Below are positions 44,506 through 54,953 of a stretch of 55,836 nt of DNA, in pieces. Location: contig JANXWZ010000108.1 of NCBI GenBank assembly GCA_025350865.1, forward strand, positions 1 to 55,836, read 5' to 3'. Numbering within the stretch: position 1 is the stretch's first letter; each line of letters starts with the position of its first letter. Below the pieces are notes generated by a model that had not been told where the DNA came from, did no database searches, and saw only the letters and a list, made by a program, of their open reading frames with translations. This DNA is from Rhodanobacteraceae bacterium (GTDB taxonomy: Bacteria > Acidobacteriota > Terriglobia > Terriglobales > Acidobacteriaceae). The position numbers and the translations under genes were made by a program.

Positions 44506-45780
44506 CTAGCAATGCTCGAACTGCCGTTGCGGCTGGCGCGCCGTCCATAGAAGGCTTGCCAGCAGCAGGAAGCAGAACAACACATCCTCGACCGGGCTTT
44601 GCGCCGTGTACCGCCAGCGTCGCAGCACATGTTCCATCAAGGTGTCATTGGCTACCCAGAGTGCGATCAGCGCGCAGTACAGCCACGCCACAACTTTGCG
44701 ACTGGCTGCCATTTCTGCCGCCGCAGGAATCAGCAGTAAGGCCGTCGAACGGTCGTAGCCACGGTGATATACGGGCAGCAAACTGATCGCCAGGGACAGC
44801 GCAATGATCGTCCACGGCTTCTGCCTCAGCGCCTTCGTCCTGCTCGCCAACCATGCCGTAGCGGAGGCTAGTCCGACCGTTGTAGCCCATGCCAGTGCGT
44901 TGACCGCGCCGCGCGAGAGGTGCGGAATTTTTACGAACGTGACCTGAATATTCAGGAAGTCGTAGGCCTCGAGATTGGCAAAGTCGGACGATCCCTCAGG
45001 CATCACCGAAAGACCGATCGCCCAACGCAACGATTCGAGGAAGTGGAACGATCCCAACCGCAGGCGATAGCTTGCGATTCCCAGGACGAGCAGACCGGCA
45101 GCCATGAAGGCGGCCTTCAAAGCGAGGGCTCGGGTGTCTCGCCGGCAAAAGAATACAAGCGCCGGGCCAACCGCCAGTTGAGGTTTCAACGACAAGGCTA
45201 GCCCCAGCAGAATCCAGCCAAGTGTGTTGGCTGCGGTGCGCCGGACGTCACTCTCCCGTAGGAACAGCAGGCCCGCAATCGCGGTAAGTGCCGTCGCCGG
45301 AACCACCGGGTTGCCGAAACTGATCGCATCTCGAAACGGAATGCAGTAGAGGAGCGCCGCAAAGATCAAGACGGGCGGGTCCCAGATCCTGAGCCGAAAC
45401 CGCAGCACCATCCAGGTTGCGGCACCCGCCGTCAAAATCGTGCTAAGTCCAACAAAAACAAAGGCAGCGGCGGGCCAGCTCATGGCCGCAAATGGCAGCA
45501 GAATGATCAGCGTGCTGGCCGGATAGACCGGGCTCATGGCAAAGACGATTGGCTTTGGCTCGTGCCGCAGCGCGATCAACGCATTCATATTGTCGGCGTA
45601 GTAGGGGTCGCAGCCGGCCAGCAGACACTGGCTGCCCGTTTGCAGGTAGCTGAAGTCGCCAAAGTTCGGGCGATAGTGGTTACGGGCGTGCGTTATGGTG
45701 ATGATTGTGGTCCAGGCGGTCAACAATACCGCTGCGAGCGCGAGCAGCCAGACACCGCGCGTCGAAGACGTTGATTCCAT
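44506..45780 (-). CDS. DUF2029/GT87 polytopic glycosyltransferase-like protein, paralogue
   Basis: 424 residues, about ten membrane helices, with AGCDPYY and MSPVYPASTLIILLP aligning with the neighbouring paralogue at 43256-44497. The LALSLKPQLAVGPALVFF block is also shared. The two arose by tandem duplication and have diverged strongly. It is the first gene of the GT87-GT87-recG unit. Start ATG at 45780; only a weak ribosome site is visible. Confidence 0.83.
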   Translation of the reverse strand: MESTSSTRGVWLLALAAVLLTAWTTIITITHARNHYRPNFGDFSYLQTGSQCLLAGCDPYYADNMNALIALRHEPKPIVFAMSPVYPASTLIILLPFAAMSWPAAAFVFVGLSTILTAGAATWMVLRFRLRIWDPPVLIFAALLYCIPFRDAISFGNPVVPATALTAIAGLLFLRESDVRRTAANTLGWILLGLALSLKPQLAVGPALVFFCRRDTRALALKAAFMAAGLLVLGIASYRLRLGSFHFLESLRWAIGLSVMPEGSSDFANLEAYDFLNIQVTFVKIPHLSRGAVNALAWATTVGLASATAWLASRTKALRQKPWTIIALSLAISLLPVYHRGYDRSTALLLIPAAAEMAASRKVVAWLYCALIALWVANDTLMEHVLRRWRYTAQSPVEDVLFCFLLLASLLWTARQPQRQFEHC

Positions 45781-45866
45781 GACTCATAGTATCAATCTGG
45801 CGATTGCGGCCTGGTGGTCCGGATTGCGGTGGAACAATAAGTGCCTTTGTAAGTCCCGACTCAGCT

Positions 45867-45872
45867 TATACT
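45867..45872 (+). promoter_or_regulatory. Candidate -10 box upstream of the secreted protein gene
   Basis: TATACT in an otherwise GC-rich gap, 157 bases before the ATG at 46030; the -35 partner is unclear. A hairpin with 8-bp arms (CAGCGTGG at 45947-45954, CCACGCTG at 45970-45977) lies in the presumed leader. Confidence 0.3.
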
Positions 45873-46029
45873 TTGGAATTGCAACGGCCCGATTGTTACC
45901 TTTGCGCGGCGTTGCATGGCGCGGCTTAGGGATGGAAAAAACGTCGCAGCGTGGAATAATTGTGGTTTGCCACGCTGTTAGAGCAGATGCAGGAACCGGC
46001 GCGAAGACGTCGGAGATAGACAGAAAACA

Positions 46030-46620
46030 ATGCGCTTCTATTTATTACTTCTGGGGTTATTCGCAGTCGCCAATCCGATCTTCGAACACCAGGCCGAACA
46101 ACCGATTCGGACGACGATCTGCGCCATTAAAGGCTCGCCGTCGATCTTCAATGGTCGGCTGGTAGAGGTGTCGGGCTATGCCACGCATGGCGCGGACAAC
46201 TCCATGTTTGAGGATCCAACCTGCTTCTGGAGCAAGGACAATCCCGGCATCTGGATGGAGTACGGCGGGACGACCGGCACCCCGAAGACAAAGTCGAGCA
46301 CTCCAGCCAATGCCGTTGACCCCAGAATAATGGTGGTTCAGGGTATCGGCGTCGTGCTGAATCACAACGCCACCTTCGACCAGTTCGACAAGCTGCTGCA
46401 CTCCGTTCCCGGGAAAGATGTTTCCGTGAGAGCTACGGTTCGCGCGCGTTTTTTCGTGACGCCCGAGATGGTGGACGGCAAGTTGAATACGGGCAAGGGT
46501 TATGGTCGCAAGGGGTGTTGCATGCTGTTCGCCATCGAGCAGGTAACGGCGCTCGAATCGACTGCTGCCGAGCCTTCCATTTTCGACCTCGCCAAGACGT
46601 ACACGCCGCACAAGCCCTGA
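46030..46620 (+). CDS. Secreted protein of unknown function (possible OB-fold)
   Basis: A 196-residue protein. Residues 1-15 look like a short signal peptide (FYLLLLGLFAVANP). A NGRLVEVSGYATHG strand near residue 40 and the later KDVSVRATVRARFF strand suggest a small beta-barrel such as an OB fold. Cysteines occur in TTICAI, TCFW and GCCMLF, which may form disulfides outside the cytoplasm. I do not recognise the family. It is followed 32 bases later by the ABC exporter genes, but no functional link is evident. Confidence 0.7.
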   Translation: MRFYLLLLGLFAVANPIFEHQAEQPIRTTICAIKGSPSIFNGRLVEVSGYATHGADNSMFEDPTCFWSKDNPGIWMEYGGTTGTPKTKSSTPANAVDPRIMVVQGIGVVLNHNATFDQFDKLLHSVPGKDVSVRATVRARFFVTPEMVDGKLNTGKGYGRKGCCMLFAIEQVTALESTAAEPSIFDLAKTYTPHKP

Positions 46621-46652
46621 AGCCGGAGCCTGCTACACTGCTCTGGTCCGCC

Positions 46653-47550
<898 letters not shown>

Positions 47551-47558
<8 letters not shown>

Positions 47559-48780
47559 CATCTGGTTGATCGCCCGGCGCGAGTATCGAGAGCGCATCAA
47601 GACGAGGGCGTTTCTGATCGCGACCTTGCTGATTCCGGTGCTCCTCGGCGGTCTCGGGTTCGGCAGCGGGTTTCTAGCTCAGCGGACCAAGGCTTCGGCG
47701 CACATTGCCATTCTTTCGGATGGCTCAGTGCTTGCGCAGGACCTGAAGCATGAACTGGAGCAGGGCAAGGACAGCAACATGCGTGTCGATCTGGAATCCC
47801 TGGATGATGCGACAGTGGCTCGCCTGAATGCTCAACTGAAGGATTCCAAGCAGGGTCTGGTGGGTTATCTGCGCGTAGTTCCGCCAGCCGACCCACAGTC
47901 AAGGCCGCGGTTCATTTATCGCGGCCGGTCCGCCTCTGATATCGGCACTGATACTGCCCTAAAGCAGGCGATTAAATCCGTGCTGATGCGGGAGAAACTG
48001 ACCGGGCGCGGCATGGGTCTGAAGGACATCGACGCAATGCTGGCGCCGGTGGAGATTGAGAATCCGGAGACGGGCGATACGACGGCGGCGTTCTTTGGGG
48101 CTTACATCATGTTCATCCTGATGTACATGGTGATCATGCTGTACAGCATGAATACGGCGCGGTCGATCATCGAGGAGAAGTCGAGCCGCATCTTCGAAGT
48201 GCTGCTCTCGACGATTACCCCGGAGGAGCTGCTGGCGGGAAAGATTCTGGGCGTTGGAGCTGTGGGCGTGACGCAGACCTCGATCTGGATGTCGGCGGCC
48301 GGTCTGCTCGGCGTCTACTTTGCAGGCAGTCTGTCGGGCAGCGGTGGACATTCCATCGTCACCGTGCCGCAGATGTTGTTCTTCGTGTTGTACTTCATCT
48401 TTGCGTTTCTGCTCTACTCGTCCATTGCGGCTGGGCTGGGCGCGACGACGAACTCCGAGCAGGAATTGCAGCAGCTAAACATGTTCCTGGTGCTGCCGCT
48501 GTTTTGCTGCATGATGTCGCTGCTGACGGTGATCAAGAGCCCTGATTCTACGTTCGCCAAGGTGATGTCGTTGGTGCCGTTCTTCAGCCCGCTGCTGATG
48601 AACCTGCGAATCTCGATCGGCACACCCCAGCCGTGGGAGATTGCCCTAAGCTTTGCGCTGATGAGCGTCAGCATCGTCGCAATTCTTTGGGTGTCCAGCC
48701 GAATCTATCGCGTGGGGATTTTGATGTACGGTAAGAAGCCGAATCTGCCCGAGATTTTGCGCTGGTTGAAGTACAGCTAG
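47551..48780 (+). CDS. ABC-2 family permease (NatB-like)
   Basis: 409 residues from the ATG at 47551 (ATGCATAA overlaps the stop of the ATPase gene). One helix near the N-terminus (about 21-41) is followed by a periplasmic loop of about 140 residues and then about five helices from residue 185 to 390. IEEKSSRIFEVLLSTITPEELLAGKI is the conserved ABC-2 cytoplasmic coupling region. Together with the ATPase it makes a complete half-transporter pair. Confidence 0.9.
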
Positions 48781-48799
48781 GCACGGCTACACTAACTCA

Positions 48800-49444
48800 G
48801 TGGCTTACACCTTCACCCAACGCCTCACGCTCGCCATCGTCCCGCGACTGACAGCACTGCTGATCAGGGTTGTCGGCGCGACGTTGCGATATGAGGATGT
48901 GTTTGCGCAAGGCTACGGTGAGCCGGTTCGCGGCGACCTGATCCCCGGACCGACGGTCTACGCCTTCTGGCATCGCTCGTTGCTCACCTGTGCGCATCGG
49001 TTTCAGGGCCGGGGGATCGCCATCATGATTTCGCGCAGCTTCGATGGCGAGTTGATCGCCCGGACAGTCGAGTTGCTGGGCTTTCGAGCCGTGCGCGGAT
49101 CGAGTTCGCGCGGCGGCACTGCAGGTCTGCGGGAGATGGTTGTGGCCTACAAATCCGGGCATCGATGCGCCTTTACTGCCGATGGTCCGCGTGGCCCGGC
49201 GATGGTCGCGCAGCCCGGGCCGGTCCAGCTCGCACAGTTGGTGGAGGCCCCGTGGGTGGGAGCCTTCTATGCGATTCCCATCAGCGCGTGGGAGCTGGAA
49301 TCGTGGGACCGATTCCTGATTCCGAAACCGTTTTCGCGTGTCGTGATGACCTGGCCAAAGCACATTCCGGCGAGCGAAGCGACATTGCCGCGCGTACAGC
49401 AGGCACTGGACGAAGCCGTGGCCATGGCGGAGGCTGTGCGCTGA
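48800..49444 (+). CDS. DUF374 lysophospholipid acyltransferase family protein
   Basis: 214 residues beginning with GTG at 48800. FWHRSLL provides the His that acts with the later acidic residue in acyltransferases, although DUF374 has HR rather than the HxxxxD of Pls[22 protein letters not shown] and [10 protein letters not shown] are the DUF374 blocks. Members sit near lipid A or envelope genes and probably transfer acyl groups to a membrane acceptor. Its TGA overlaps the queA ATG (ATGA), so the two are translationally coupled although functionally unrelated. Confidence 0.88.
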   Translation: MAYTFTQRLTLAIVPRLTALLIRVVGATLRYEDVFAQGYGEPVRGDLIPGPTVYAFWHRSLLTCAHRFQGRGIAIMISRSFDGELIARTVELLGFRAVRGSSSRGGTAGLREMVVAYKSGHRCAFTADGPRGPAMVAQPGPVQLAQLVEAPWVGAFYAIPISAWELESWDRFLIPKPFSRVVMTWPKHIPASEATLPRVQQALDEAVAMAEAVR

Positions 49445-50523
49445 TGCTGGTGTCGGATTTTGATTTCGAGCTGCCGGAAGAGTTGATCGCGCAGCAGCCG
49501 CCAACTGTGCGCGGGTCGAGCCGTATGTTGCGCGTCGACCGTGCGACTGGCGCGGTTGCAGACGATCACTTTCGCAACCTGCCCGAACATTTAAGGGCTG
49601 GCGATCTGCTGGTGCTGAACGACTCGCGTGTCCTGCCAGCGCGGCTCTACGCGGTGCGTGCGGGGCTGACGACCCAGGCGAGTTCGCCTTCGCCGAGTGG
49701 AAAGATTGAAGTGCTGCTGACGCAACAATTGAGTGCGGGCGAGTGGTCGGCGCTGGTCAGGCCGGGGCGCAAGGTGCCGGTCGGCGAGACGCTGCTTTTT
49801 CCTGACGACACGGGCGCGACAGTGCTGACTTCCGAGGTGATCAGGGCGGGTGAGTTTGGCGAGCGGACGCTGCGGTTTGCCGCAGACCCACTGTTCCTGC
49901 AGAAGCTGGACCGCATTGGGCATATGCCGCTGCCGCCGTACATTCATCGGGATGATTCGCAGGATGACAAGGCACGATACCAGACGGTCTATGCTGCGAC
50001 ACCGGGATCGGCAGCGGCTCCGACAGCGGGGCTCCACTTTACGTCGGAGATACTGGCCGAGTTGCATGCTCGCGGGGTTCAGGTGGAGCGCGTGACGCTG
50101 CATGTCGGGCTTGGAACATTTCAGCCTGTGCGGGTTGAACGGCTGGAGGATATTCGGCTGCATACGGAGCACTACACGCTTTCCGCCGAGACGGCTGCCG
50201 CCGTTAACGCCGCGTTGAAAGAAGGACGGCGGATCATTGCGGCAGGCACGACGACGACTCGGACGCTGGAACATTGCGCGGCGATTGAAAGGCTGGAAGC
50301 GCACTCCGGCTCGACGAACATCTTCATTCAGCCAGGGCATCGGTTTCGGGTGGTGTCGGGATTGCTGACGAACTTCCACCTCCCCCAGTCGACCCTGCTG
50401 ATGCTCGTGTCGGCGTTTCTCGGCTCGGAGCACGGAAGAGAGAGAGCGTTGGCCGCGTATGGGCATGCTATCCGTGAGCGATATCACTTTTTCAGTTACG
50501 GCGATTGCATGTTTATGGCCTAA
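49444..50523 (+). CDS. queA: tRNA preQ1(34) S-adenosylmethionine ribosyltransferase-isomerase QueA
   Basis: 359 residues. It makes epoxyqueuosine in tRNA from preQ1 and SAM. Landmarks: [13 protein letters not shown] at the start, [30 protein letters not shown] followed by [10 protein letters not shown], and [18 protein letters not shown] Ser/Pro-rich insert of about ten residues (around 69-78, QASSPSPSG) interrupts a loop that in other QueA proteins goes straight to GKIEVLL. It overlaps the acyltransferase gene by one base. Confidence 0.95.
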   Translation: MLVSDFDFELPEELIAQQPPTVRGSSRMLRVDRATGAVADDHFRNLPEHLRAGDLLVLNDSRVLPARLYAVRAGLTTQASSPSPSGKIEVLLTQQLSAGEWSALVRPGRKVPVGETLLFPDDTGATVLTSEVIRAGEFGERTLRFAADPLFLQKLDRIGHMPLPPYIHRDDSQDDKARYQTVYAATPGSAAAPTAGLHFTSEILAELHARGVQVERVTLHVGLGTFQPVRVERLEDIRLHTEHYTLSAETAAAVNAALKEGRRIIAAGTTTTRTLEHCAAIERLEAHSGSTNIFIQPGHRFRVVSGLLTNFHLPQSTLLMLVSAFLGSEHGRERALAAYGHAIRERYHFFSYGDCMFMA

Positions 50524-50728
50524 TTTCCGGCAATCCATTGGGCGGCCCGGAACGTTACTCATAAATCCCACAAAAAAATTCACAATGCACGCAACGGCGC
50601 GAAAGGCACCGGGCATCAGAGGCTCTGTTCGGGTTATCCCGATAACTCGAGACGCGCGGTTTCGGTGTTAGATCGCCAATAACGGCACGGTCGTGCGCTC
50701 GTTCAGCCCCTTATTCCAGAAGTGAAGT

Positions 50729-51091
50729 ATGTTTATACCCCGTGGTATTTTGCGAGTCGCACTTGTGGCTTGCCTCGTCATTCCTGCCGGCACCAGGTTA
50801 CAGGCGCAAGAACCGGATAATTCCGCCCACAACAAGTCACAGAAGACAACTGCTGACCAGTCGTCACATTCGGCGTCCGACCGCGAAATCACGCAGAAAA
50901 TCCGAAAGGCTGTGATGGCCGACAAGTCGCTCTCCACGTACGGCCACAACTGCAAGATCATCGCCCAGAATGGCATGGTGACGCTGAAGGGACCCGTTCA
51001 TTCCGAAGACGAAAAGACGGCCATCGTGAGCCATGCGGCGGAGATCGTGGGCAAGGACCACGTAACCGACAACCTCACAGTCAAGCCGTAA
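50729..51091 (+). CDS. BON-domain periplasmic protein
   Basis: A 120-residue protein: signal peptide ending at RLQAQ (residue 27), a low-complexity linker, and one BON domain from about 50 to 118 (DREITQKIRKAVMADKSL, VTLKGPVHSEDEKTAI). BON domains bind membranes or phospholipids; OsmY-like proteins protect against osmotic stress. It lies 58 bases upstream of another stress-type protein, so the two may be co-expressed. Confidence 0.88.
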   Translation: MFIPRGILRVALVACLVIPAGTRLQAQEPDNSAHNKSQKTTADQSSHSASDREITQKIRKAVMADKSLSTYGHNCKIIAQNGMVTLKGPVHSEDEKTAIVSHAAEIVGKDHVTDNLTVKP

Positions 51092-51149
51092 TTGACCGCT
51101 TCTAAAGCGTCACAACCAGCAACGAGAACCCAGTTTAAGGAGAATCAAA

Positions 51150-51812
51150 ATGGCAGGCAAAAACACGGCAGCATTTGCAATCTTCCCCACGCGTGCGGCG
51201 GCTGAAACCGCTGTTGATCGCTTGACGGCTTCAGGCTTCTCAAATGGCGACGTATCAGTCCTGATGTCCGATACCAACAGCTCGCGCGACTTTGCCGCAG
51301 AGAAAAACACCAAGGCTCCAGAGGGGACGACTGCCGGTGCGATTGGCGGCAGCGCGATCGGCGGCACACTCGGTCTGCTTGCAGGCATCGGGGCGCTTGC
51401 GATTCCCGGTGTTGGACCCCTGATCGCTGCGGGGCCCATCATGGCGACACTTGCCGGTCTGGGTGTCGGCGGAGCGGTAGGCGGCCTTCTGGGAGCGCTC
51501 GTCGGTATGGGAATCCCGGAGTATGAGGCCAAGCGTTACGAGGGTCGCGTCAAGGATGGCGGCATCCTGGTGTCGGTCCACTGCGACACTTCAGAGGAGG
51601 TCACACGCGCCAAGGAAGTCCTGAAGGAGTGTGGCGGAGAAGATGTCGCGTCAGCCGGCGAAAAGGCCGTCAGCACCCATGGAGTCGAAAGCGACCGCGA
51701 CACCACCCGCCTTGAGGACGAACGGTTGTCCGGCGGGAATTACGTTGAACGGGATCTCGATGGGACCCGGCCTGTCGTGGTTGAGCACGCCGGCACCAGG
51801 ACCACCTACTAA
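51150..51812 (+). CDS. Glycine-zipper stress-type protein (YflT-like N-terminus)
   Basis: A 220-residue protein with AAGGAG-type ribosome site (TAAGGAG) nine bases before the ATG. Residues 8-45 resemble the general-stress YflT/DUF1269 region (AFAIFPTRAAAETAVDRLTASGF). Residues about 63-120 are two Gly/Ala-rich hydrophobic segments in GxxxG pattern, likely membrane-inserting. After EYEAKRYEGRVKDGGILVSVHC the tail (170-220) is acidic and disordered. Comparable proteins are common in Acidobacteria and stress-induced; function is not known. Confidence 0.75.
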   Translation: MAGKNTAAFAIFPTRAAAETAVDRLTASGFSNGDVSVLMSDTNSSRDFAAEKNTKAPEGTTAGAIGGSAIGGTLGLLAGIGALAIPGVGPLIAAGPIMATLAGLGVGGAVGGLLGALVGMGIPEYEAKRYEGRVKDGGILVSVHCDTSEEVTRAKEVLKECGGEDVASAGEKAVSTHGVESDRDTTRLEDERLSGGNYVERDLDGTRPVVVEHAGTRTTY

Positions 51813-51830
51813 GCCCTTAACGTTCAGACG

Positions 51831-51864
51831 AGCGCCTGCACTGGATACGTTCCGTGCAGGCGCT
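51831..51864. terminator. Hairpin between stress protein and polA
   Basis: A perfect 11-bp stem AGCGCCTGCAC (51831-51841) / GTGCAGGCGCT (51854-51864), with GGA/TCC able to extend it inside the 12-base loop. It follows the stop at 51812 by 18 bases. There is no T-tract, so efficiency is uncertain. Confidence 0.5.
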
Positions 51865-51914
51865 GTCGCGTGTGGATACCTTAGGTAGCATGGCGCGAGT
51901 ACCATCATAGGAAC

Positions 51915-54890
51915 ATGGCAGCCAACAATTCCAAGCCCCCCGTCTACCTGCTCGACACCATGGCGTTCATCTTCCGCGCGTACCACGCGATGCAGCGCCA
52001 GCGCCCGATGTCCACGCGCACCGGCATCCCGACCGCCGCGACGTATGTTTTCGTCAACATGATCAACAAGCTGCGCAAGGACTTCCAGCCGCAGTATCTG
52101 GCTGCGGTGTATGACGTCGGGGCGCCCGTCCATCGCAACGAGATGGCCGCGCAGATGAAGGATGTGCAGAAATTCAACATCAAGACGCAGGCGTTCGAGA
52201 CCGTCGAGTATGGCGGCTACAAGGCCAATCGGGCCGAGACGCCGCCCGACCTGATCCAGCAGCAGCCTTACATCCGGCGCGCGTTGGAGGCATTCCGTAT
52301 TCCTATCCTCTACAACGAAGGTTTTGAAGCGGACGACGTGATCGGCACGCTGTCGTGTCAGCTTTCGGCGCTAGGCCACCATGTCTACGTCGTCTCGCCG
52401 GACAAGGACATGATGCAGCTAGTGACGCAGGATGTGTCGATTCTGAATCCGACCAAGGACAACCTGATCCTCAACCCGAAGAAGGTGGAAGAGGTGCTGG
52501 GCGTGCCGCCGGAGCGCGTAATCGACGTGATGGCGCTGCGTGGTGACTCGGTTGATAACATTCCCGGTGCACCCGGAATTGGCGACAAAGGCTCGGTGGA
52601 GCTGATCCTGCAGTTTGGATCAGTGGAGGCAGCGCTGGATCGCGCCGACGAGGTGAAGAAGAAAACGTATCGGGAATCGTTACAAAACAATCGCGAGAAC
52701 ATCCTGCTCTCAAAGGAGTTGGTGACGATCCATACGACGGTGCCGATTGAGTACACGCTGGACGCGATGATGACTCAGCCGGTGGACAACGCGGCGTGCC
52801 GTGAGCTGTTCAGCGAGCTTGAATTTACGACCATGCTGAAGGAACTTGCGCCGGCCGTCGACAATTCGGTGATTGCCTATCAGTTGAAGCCTACGGCGGA
52901 GGAGATCTCGCAATTGCTGGCGGAAGCTCGTGCGATCGATCCGGCGACAAATGCGCCCCACGGCTTGTCGTTTGCGATCTTCGCTGACGCTCGTGCGCTA
53001 GTGGAAGAGGTCGCGGCTGAGCCGGATGCAGAAACTGTCGAGCCAGAGCCTGCGCCCGCGCAGACTATGTCGTTGTTCGGGATGGAAGCGCCCGCGGCGC
53101 AGCCGGAGCTGTCGCCTCCTGTTCAGGACCCTGCGTGCAGGCTTGGGCTGGCTGTCTCGCAGTCGGCCGCGCTTGAGGTGTCGCTGGATGCGCCCGGTCT
53201 GCGCGAGGCTTTGGAAGATGCGTCGCTGCCCAAGGATTTGCACGACTTGAAGGCGGTTTTGCGTGCGTTGCATCCGCATGGAGTCACGCTGGCCGGCGTT
53301 CGCGACGATGTAATGCTGATGAGTTATCTCGTGAACCCGACGCATGCCTCGCATACCTTGCCGGATGTGGCGGCGCGTTTCACCCAGCGGGCGCTAACGC
53401 CTGTGGTGAAGGGAGTTGTGTCGCCAAATTTGCTTCCGGAGGCAGCGAATGCGATCCATCGCATTGCGCCAATCCTGCGCGAAGAGGTGTTAAAGGCAGC
53501 GACGGTAGTGCATGAAATTCCCAAGGATGATCCGTCGCTTGGTGGTGCGGTGACGACGGAGATGTTGTTCGGCTCGGAGAAAGGTGCGAAGGCAACCGCA
53601 GATCCCTCCGCTTTGCTGCGGGATGACAACCAAAATGACCTTCGGGACGACAAAAAGTTTCCGGATCTGATGGATGTGTACGACACCATCGACCTGCCGC
53701 TGGTATCCGTGCTGTTGCGGATGGAGGAAGTGGGTGTTCGGATCGATCCGGTGGTTCTGCGCGATATGTCGGACCGGCTTGCCATCGAGATCGACAACCT
53801 GGCGCAGCGCATCTATACGGACTCCGGCCAGAGCTTCAACATCAACTCACCCAAGCAGCTTGGCGACGTGCTCTTCAACAAGATGAACCTGCCCAAGCCG
53901 ATGAAGTATGGCAAGGGTAAGGTGGTTTCGACCGCGCAGGATGTGTTGGAAGAGTTGGCGGAGCATCATCCAATCGCCGCGCTCGTAATTGAGCATCGGC
54001 AGTTGCAAAAGCTGAAGTCGACCTACCTCGATCAGCTGCCAGCCCTGGCGGATTCGAACGGCCGCATCCACACCACGTTCAACCAGGTGGGCACGGCAAC
54101 GGGTCGACTCTCCAGCACGAACCCGAATCTGCAGAACATCCCGACGCGCACTGTGATCGGTCGTGAGATTCGCGCGGCCTTTATTGCCGCTCCCGGCAAC
54201 CTGCTCATGTCGGCCGACTACTCGCAGATTGAGCTGCGCCTGATGGCGCATTTCTCGCAGGACCCGCTGCTGCTGAACGCCTATCGCACCGATCAGGATA
54301 TTCATACGCTGACCGCCTCGGAGGTCTTCGGGATTCCCGTTGCGGAGTTGGATAAGGAGACTCGAGCGCGGGCGAAGGCTGTGAATTTCGGAATCGTGTA
54401 TGGCATCAGTCCGTTCGGGCTGGCGGCGCAACTGGGCATCGACCAGAAAATCGCGAAGCAGTACATAGAGACGTACTACGAGCGCTACGCCGGGATCAAA
54501 CGCTTTATCGACGAGACGCTGGAGCAGGTGCGTCGCGAGCAGGCGGTAAGGACTTACTTCGGACGCATCCGGCCTATCCCGGACATTCAATCGCGCAACC
54601 CGAACATGCGCGGATTCGCTGAGCGCACGGCGATCAACACGCCGCTGCAGGGGACGGCTGCAGACTTGATCAAGCTGGCGATGATCGCGCTGGATCGCAA
54701 GATGACTGAGCGGAAGATGAAGTCGGTGATGACGCTCCAGGTGCATGACGAACTGCTGTTCGATGTGGTGCCGCATGAGGCTTCGGAGTTAGAGGCTTTA
54801 GTGAAGTACGAGATGGAACACGTGGCTGAGTTCTCGGTGCCGATCGTGGCGGAGGTTGGGGTCGGAAGCAACTGGCGGGATATCAAGTGA
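51915..54890 (+). CDS. polA: DNA polymerase I
   Basis: A 991-residue family A polymerase. The N-terminal 5' nuclease (about 1-305) has VYLLDTMAFIFRAYHAM, the EADDVIGTL metal site and the H3TH region. The middle region (about 345-560) corresponds to the 3'-5' proofreading domain but lacks the DxE metal motif; only SYLVNP and related strands remain. The polymerase domain has motif A with Asp768 (DYSQIELR), motif B RAKAVNFGIVYG at about 815-827, and motif C with Asp945 (VHDEL). An extra segment at about residues 559-582 is encoded by repeat-like DNA (53591-53660). The ATG at 51915 has no strong ribosome site (TAGGAA about six bases upstream). Confidence 0.96.
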   Translation: MAANNSKPPVYLLDTMAFIFRAYHAMQRQRPMSTRTGIPTAATYVFVNMINKLRKDFQPQYLAAVYDVGAPVHRNEMAAQMKDVQKFNIKTQAFETVEYGGYKANRAETPPDLIQQQPYIRRALEAFRIPILYNEGFEADDVIGTLSCQLSALGHHVYVVSPDKDMMQLVTQDVSILNPTKDNLILNPKKVEEVLGVPPERVIDVMALRGDSVDNIPGAPGIGDKGSVELILQFGSVEAALDRADEVKKKTYRESLQNNRENILLSKELVTIHTTVPIEYTLDAMMTQPVDNAACRELFSELEFTTMLKELAPAVDNSVIAYQLKPTAEEISQLLAEARAIDPATNAPHGLSFAIFADARALVEEVAAEPDAETVEPEPAPAQTMSLFGMEAPAAQPELSPPVQDPACRLGLAVSQSAALEVSLDAPGLREALEDASLPKDLHDLKAVLRALHPHGVTLAGVRDDVMLMSYLVNPTHASHTLPDVAARFTQRALTPVVKGVVSPNLLPEAANAIHRIAPILREEVLKAATVVHEIPKDDPSLGGAVTTEMLFGSEKGAKATADPSALLRDDNQNDLRDDKKFPDLMDVYDTIDLPLVSVLLRMEEVGVRIDPVVLRDMSDRLAIEIDNLAQRIYTDSGQSFNINSPKQLGDVLFNKMNLPKPMKYGKGKVVSTAQDVLEELAEHHPIAALVIEHRQLQKLKSTYLDQLPALADSNGRIHTTFNQVGTATGRLSSTNPNLQNIPTRTVIGREIRAAFIAAPGNLLMSADYSQIELRLMAHFSQDPLLLNAYRTDQDIHTLTASEVFGIPVAELDKETRARAKAVNFGIVYGISPFGLAAQLGIDQKIAKQYIETYYERYAGIKRFIDETLEQVRREQAVRTYFGRIRPIPDIQSRNPNMRGFAERTAINTPLQGTAADLIKLAMIALDRKMTERKMKSVMTLQVHDELLFDVVPHEASELEALVKYEMEHVAEFSVPIVAEVGVGSNWRDIK
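53591..53660. repeat. Repeat-like palindromic segment inside polA coding sequence
   Basis: The arms ATCCCTCCGC (53602-53611) and GCTGCGGGAT (53615-53624) pair at 8 of 10 positions around TTT. They are followed by two near-identical direct repeats, CGGGATGACAA (53619-53629) and CGGGACGACAA (53643-53653). From memory, DNA of this kind (GATCC...GGGATGACAA) is a dispersed intergenic repeat in Terriglobia. Here it is read in frame as about 24 residues of PolA with a doubled LRDD motif. Confidence 0.55.
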
Positions 54891-54953
54891 GTTCCGGGTG
54901 GACGAGCTTACCCAAGATCGCGGTGCTAGAATTTGCTTAGAGCGAAGGCCGAG

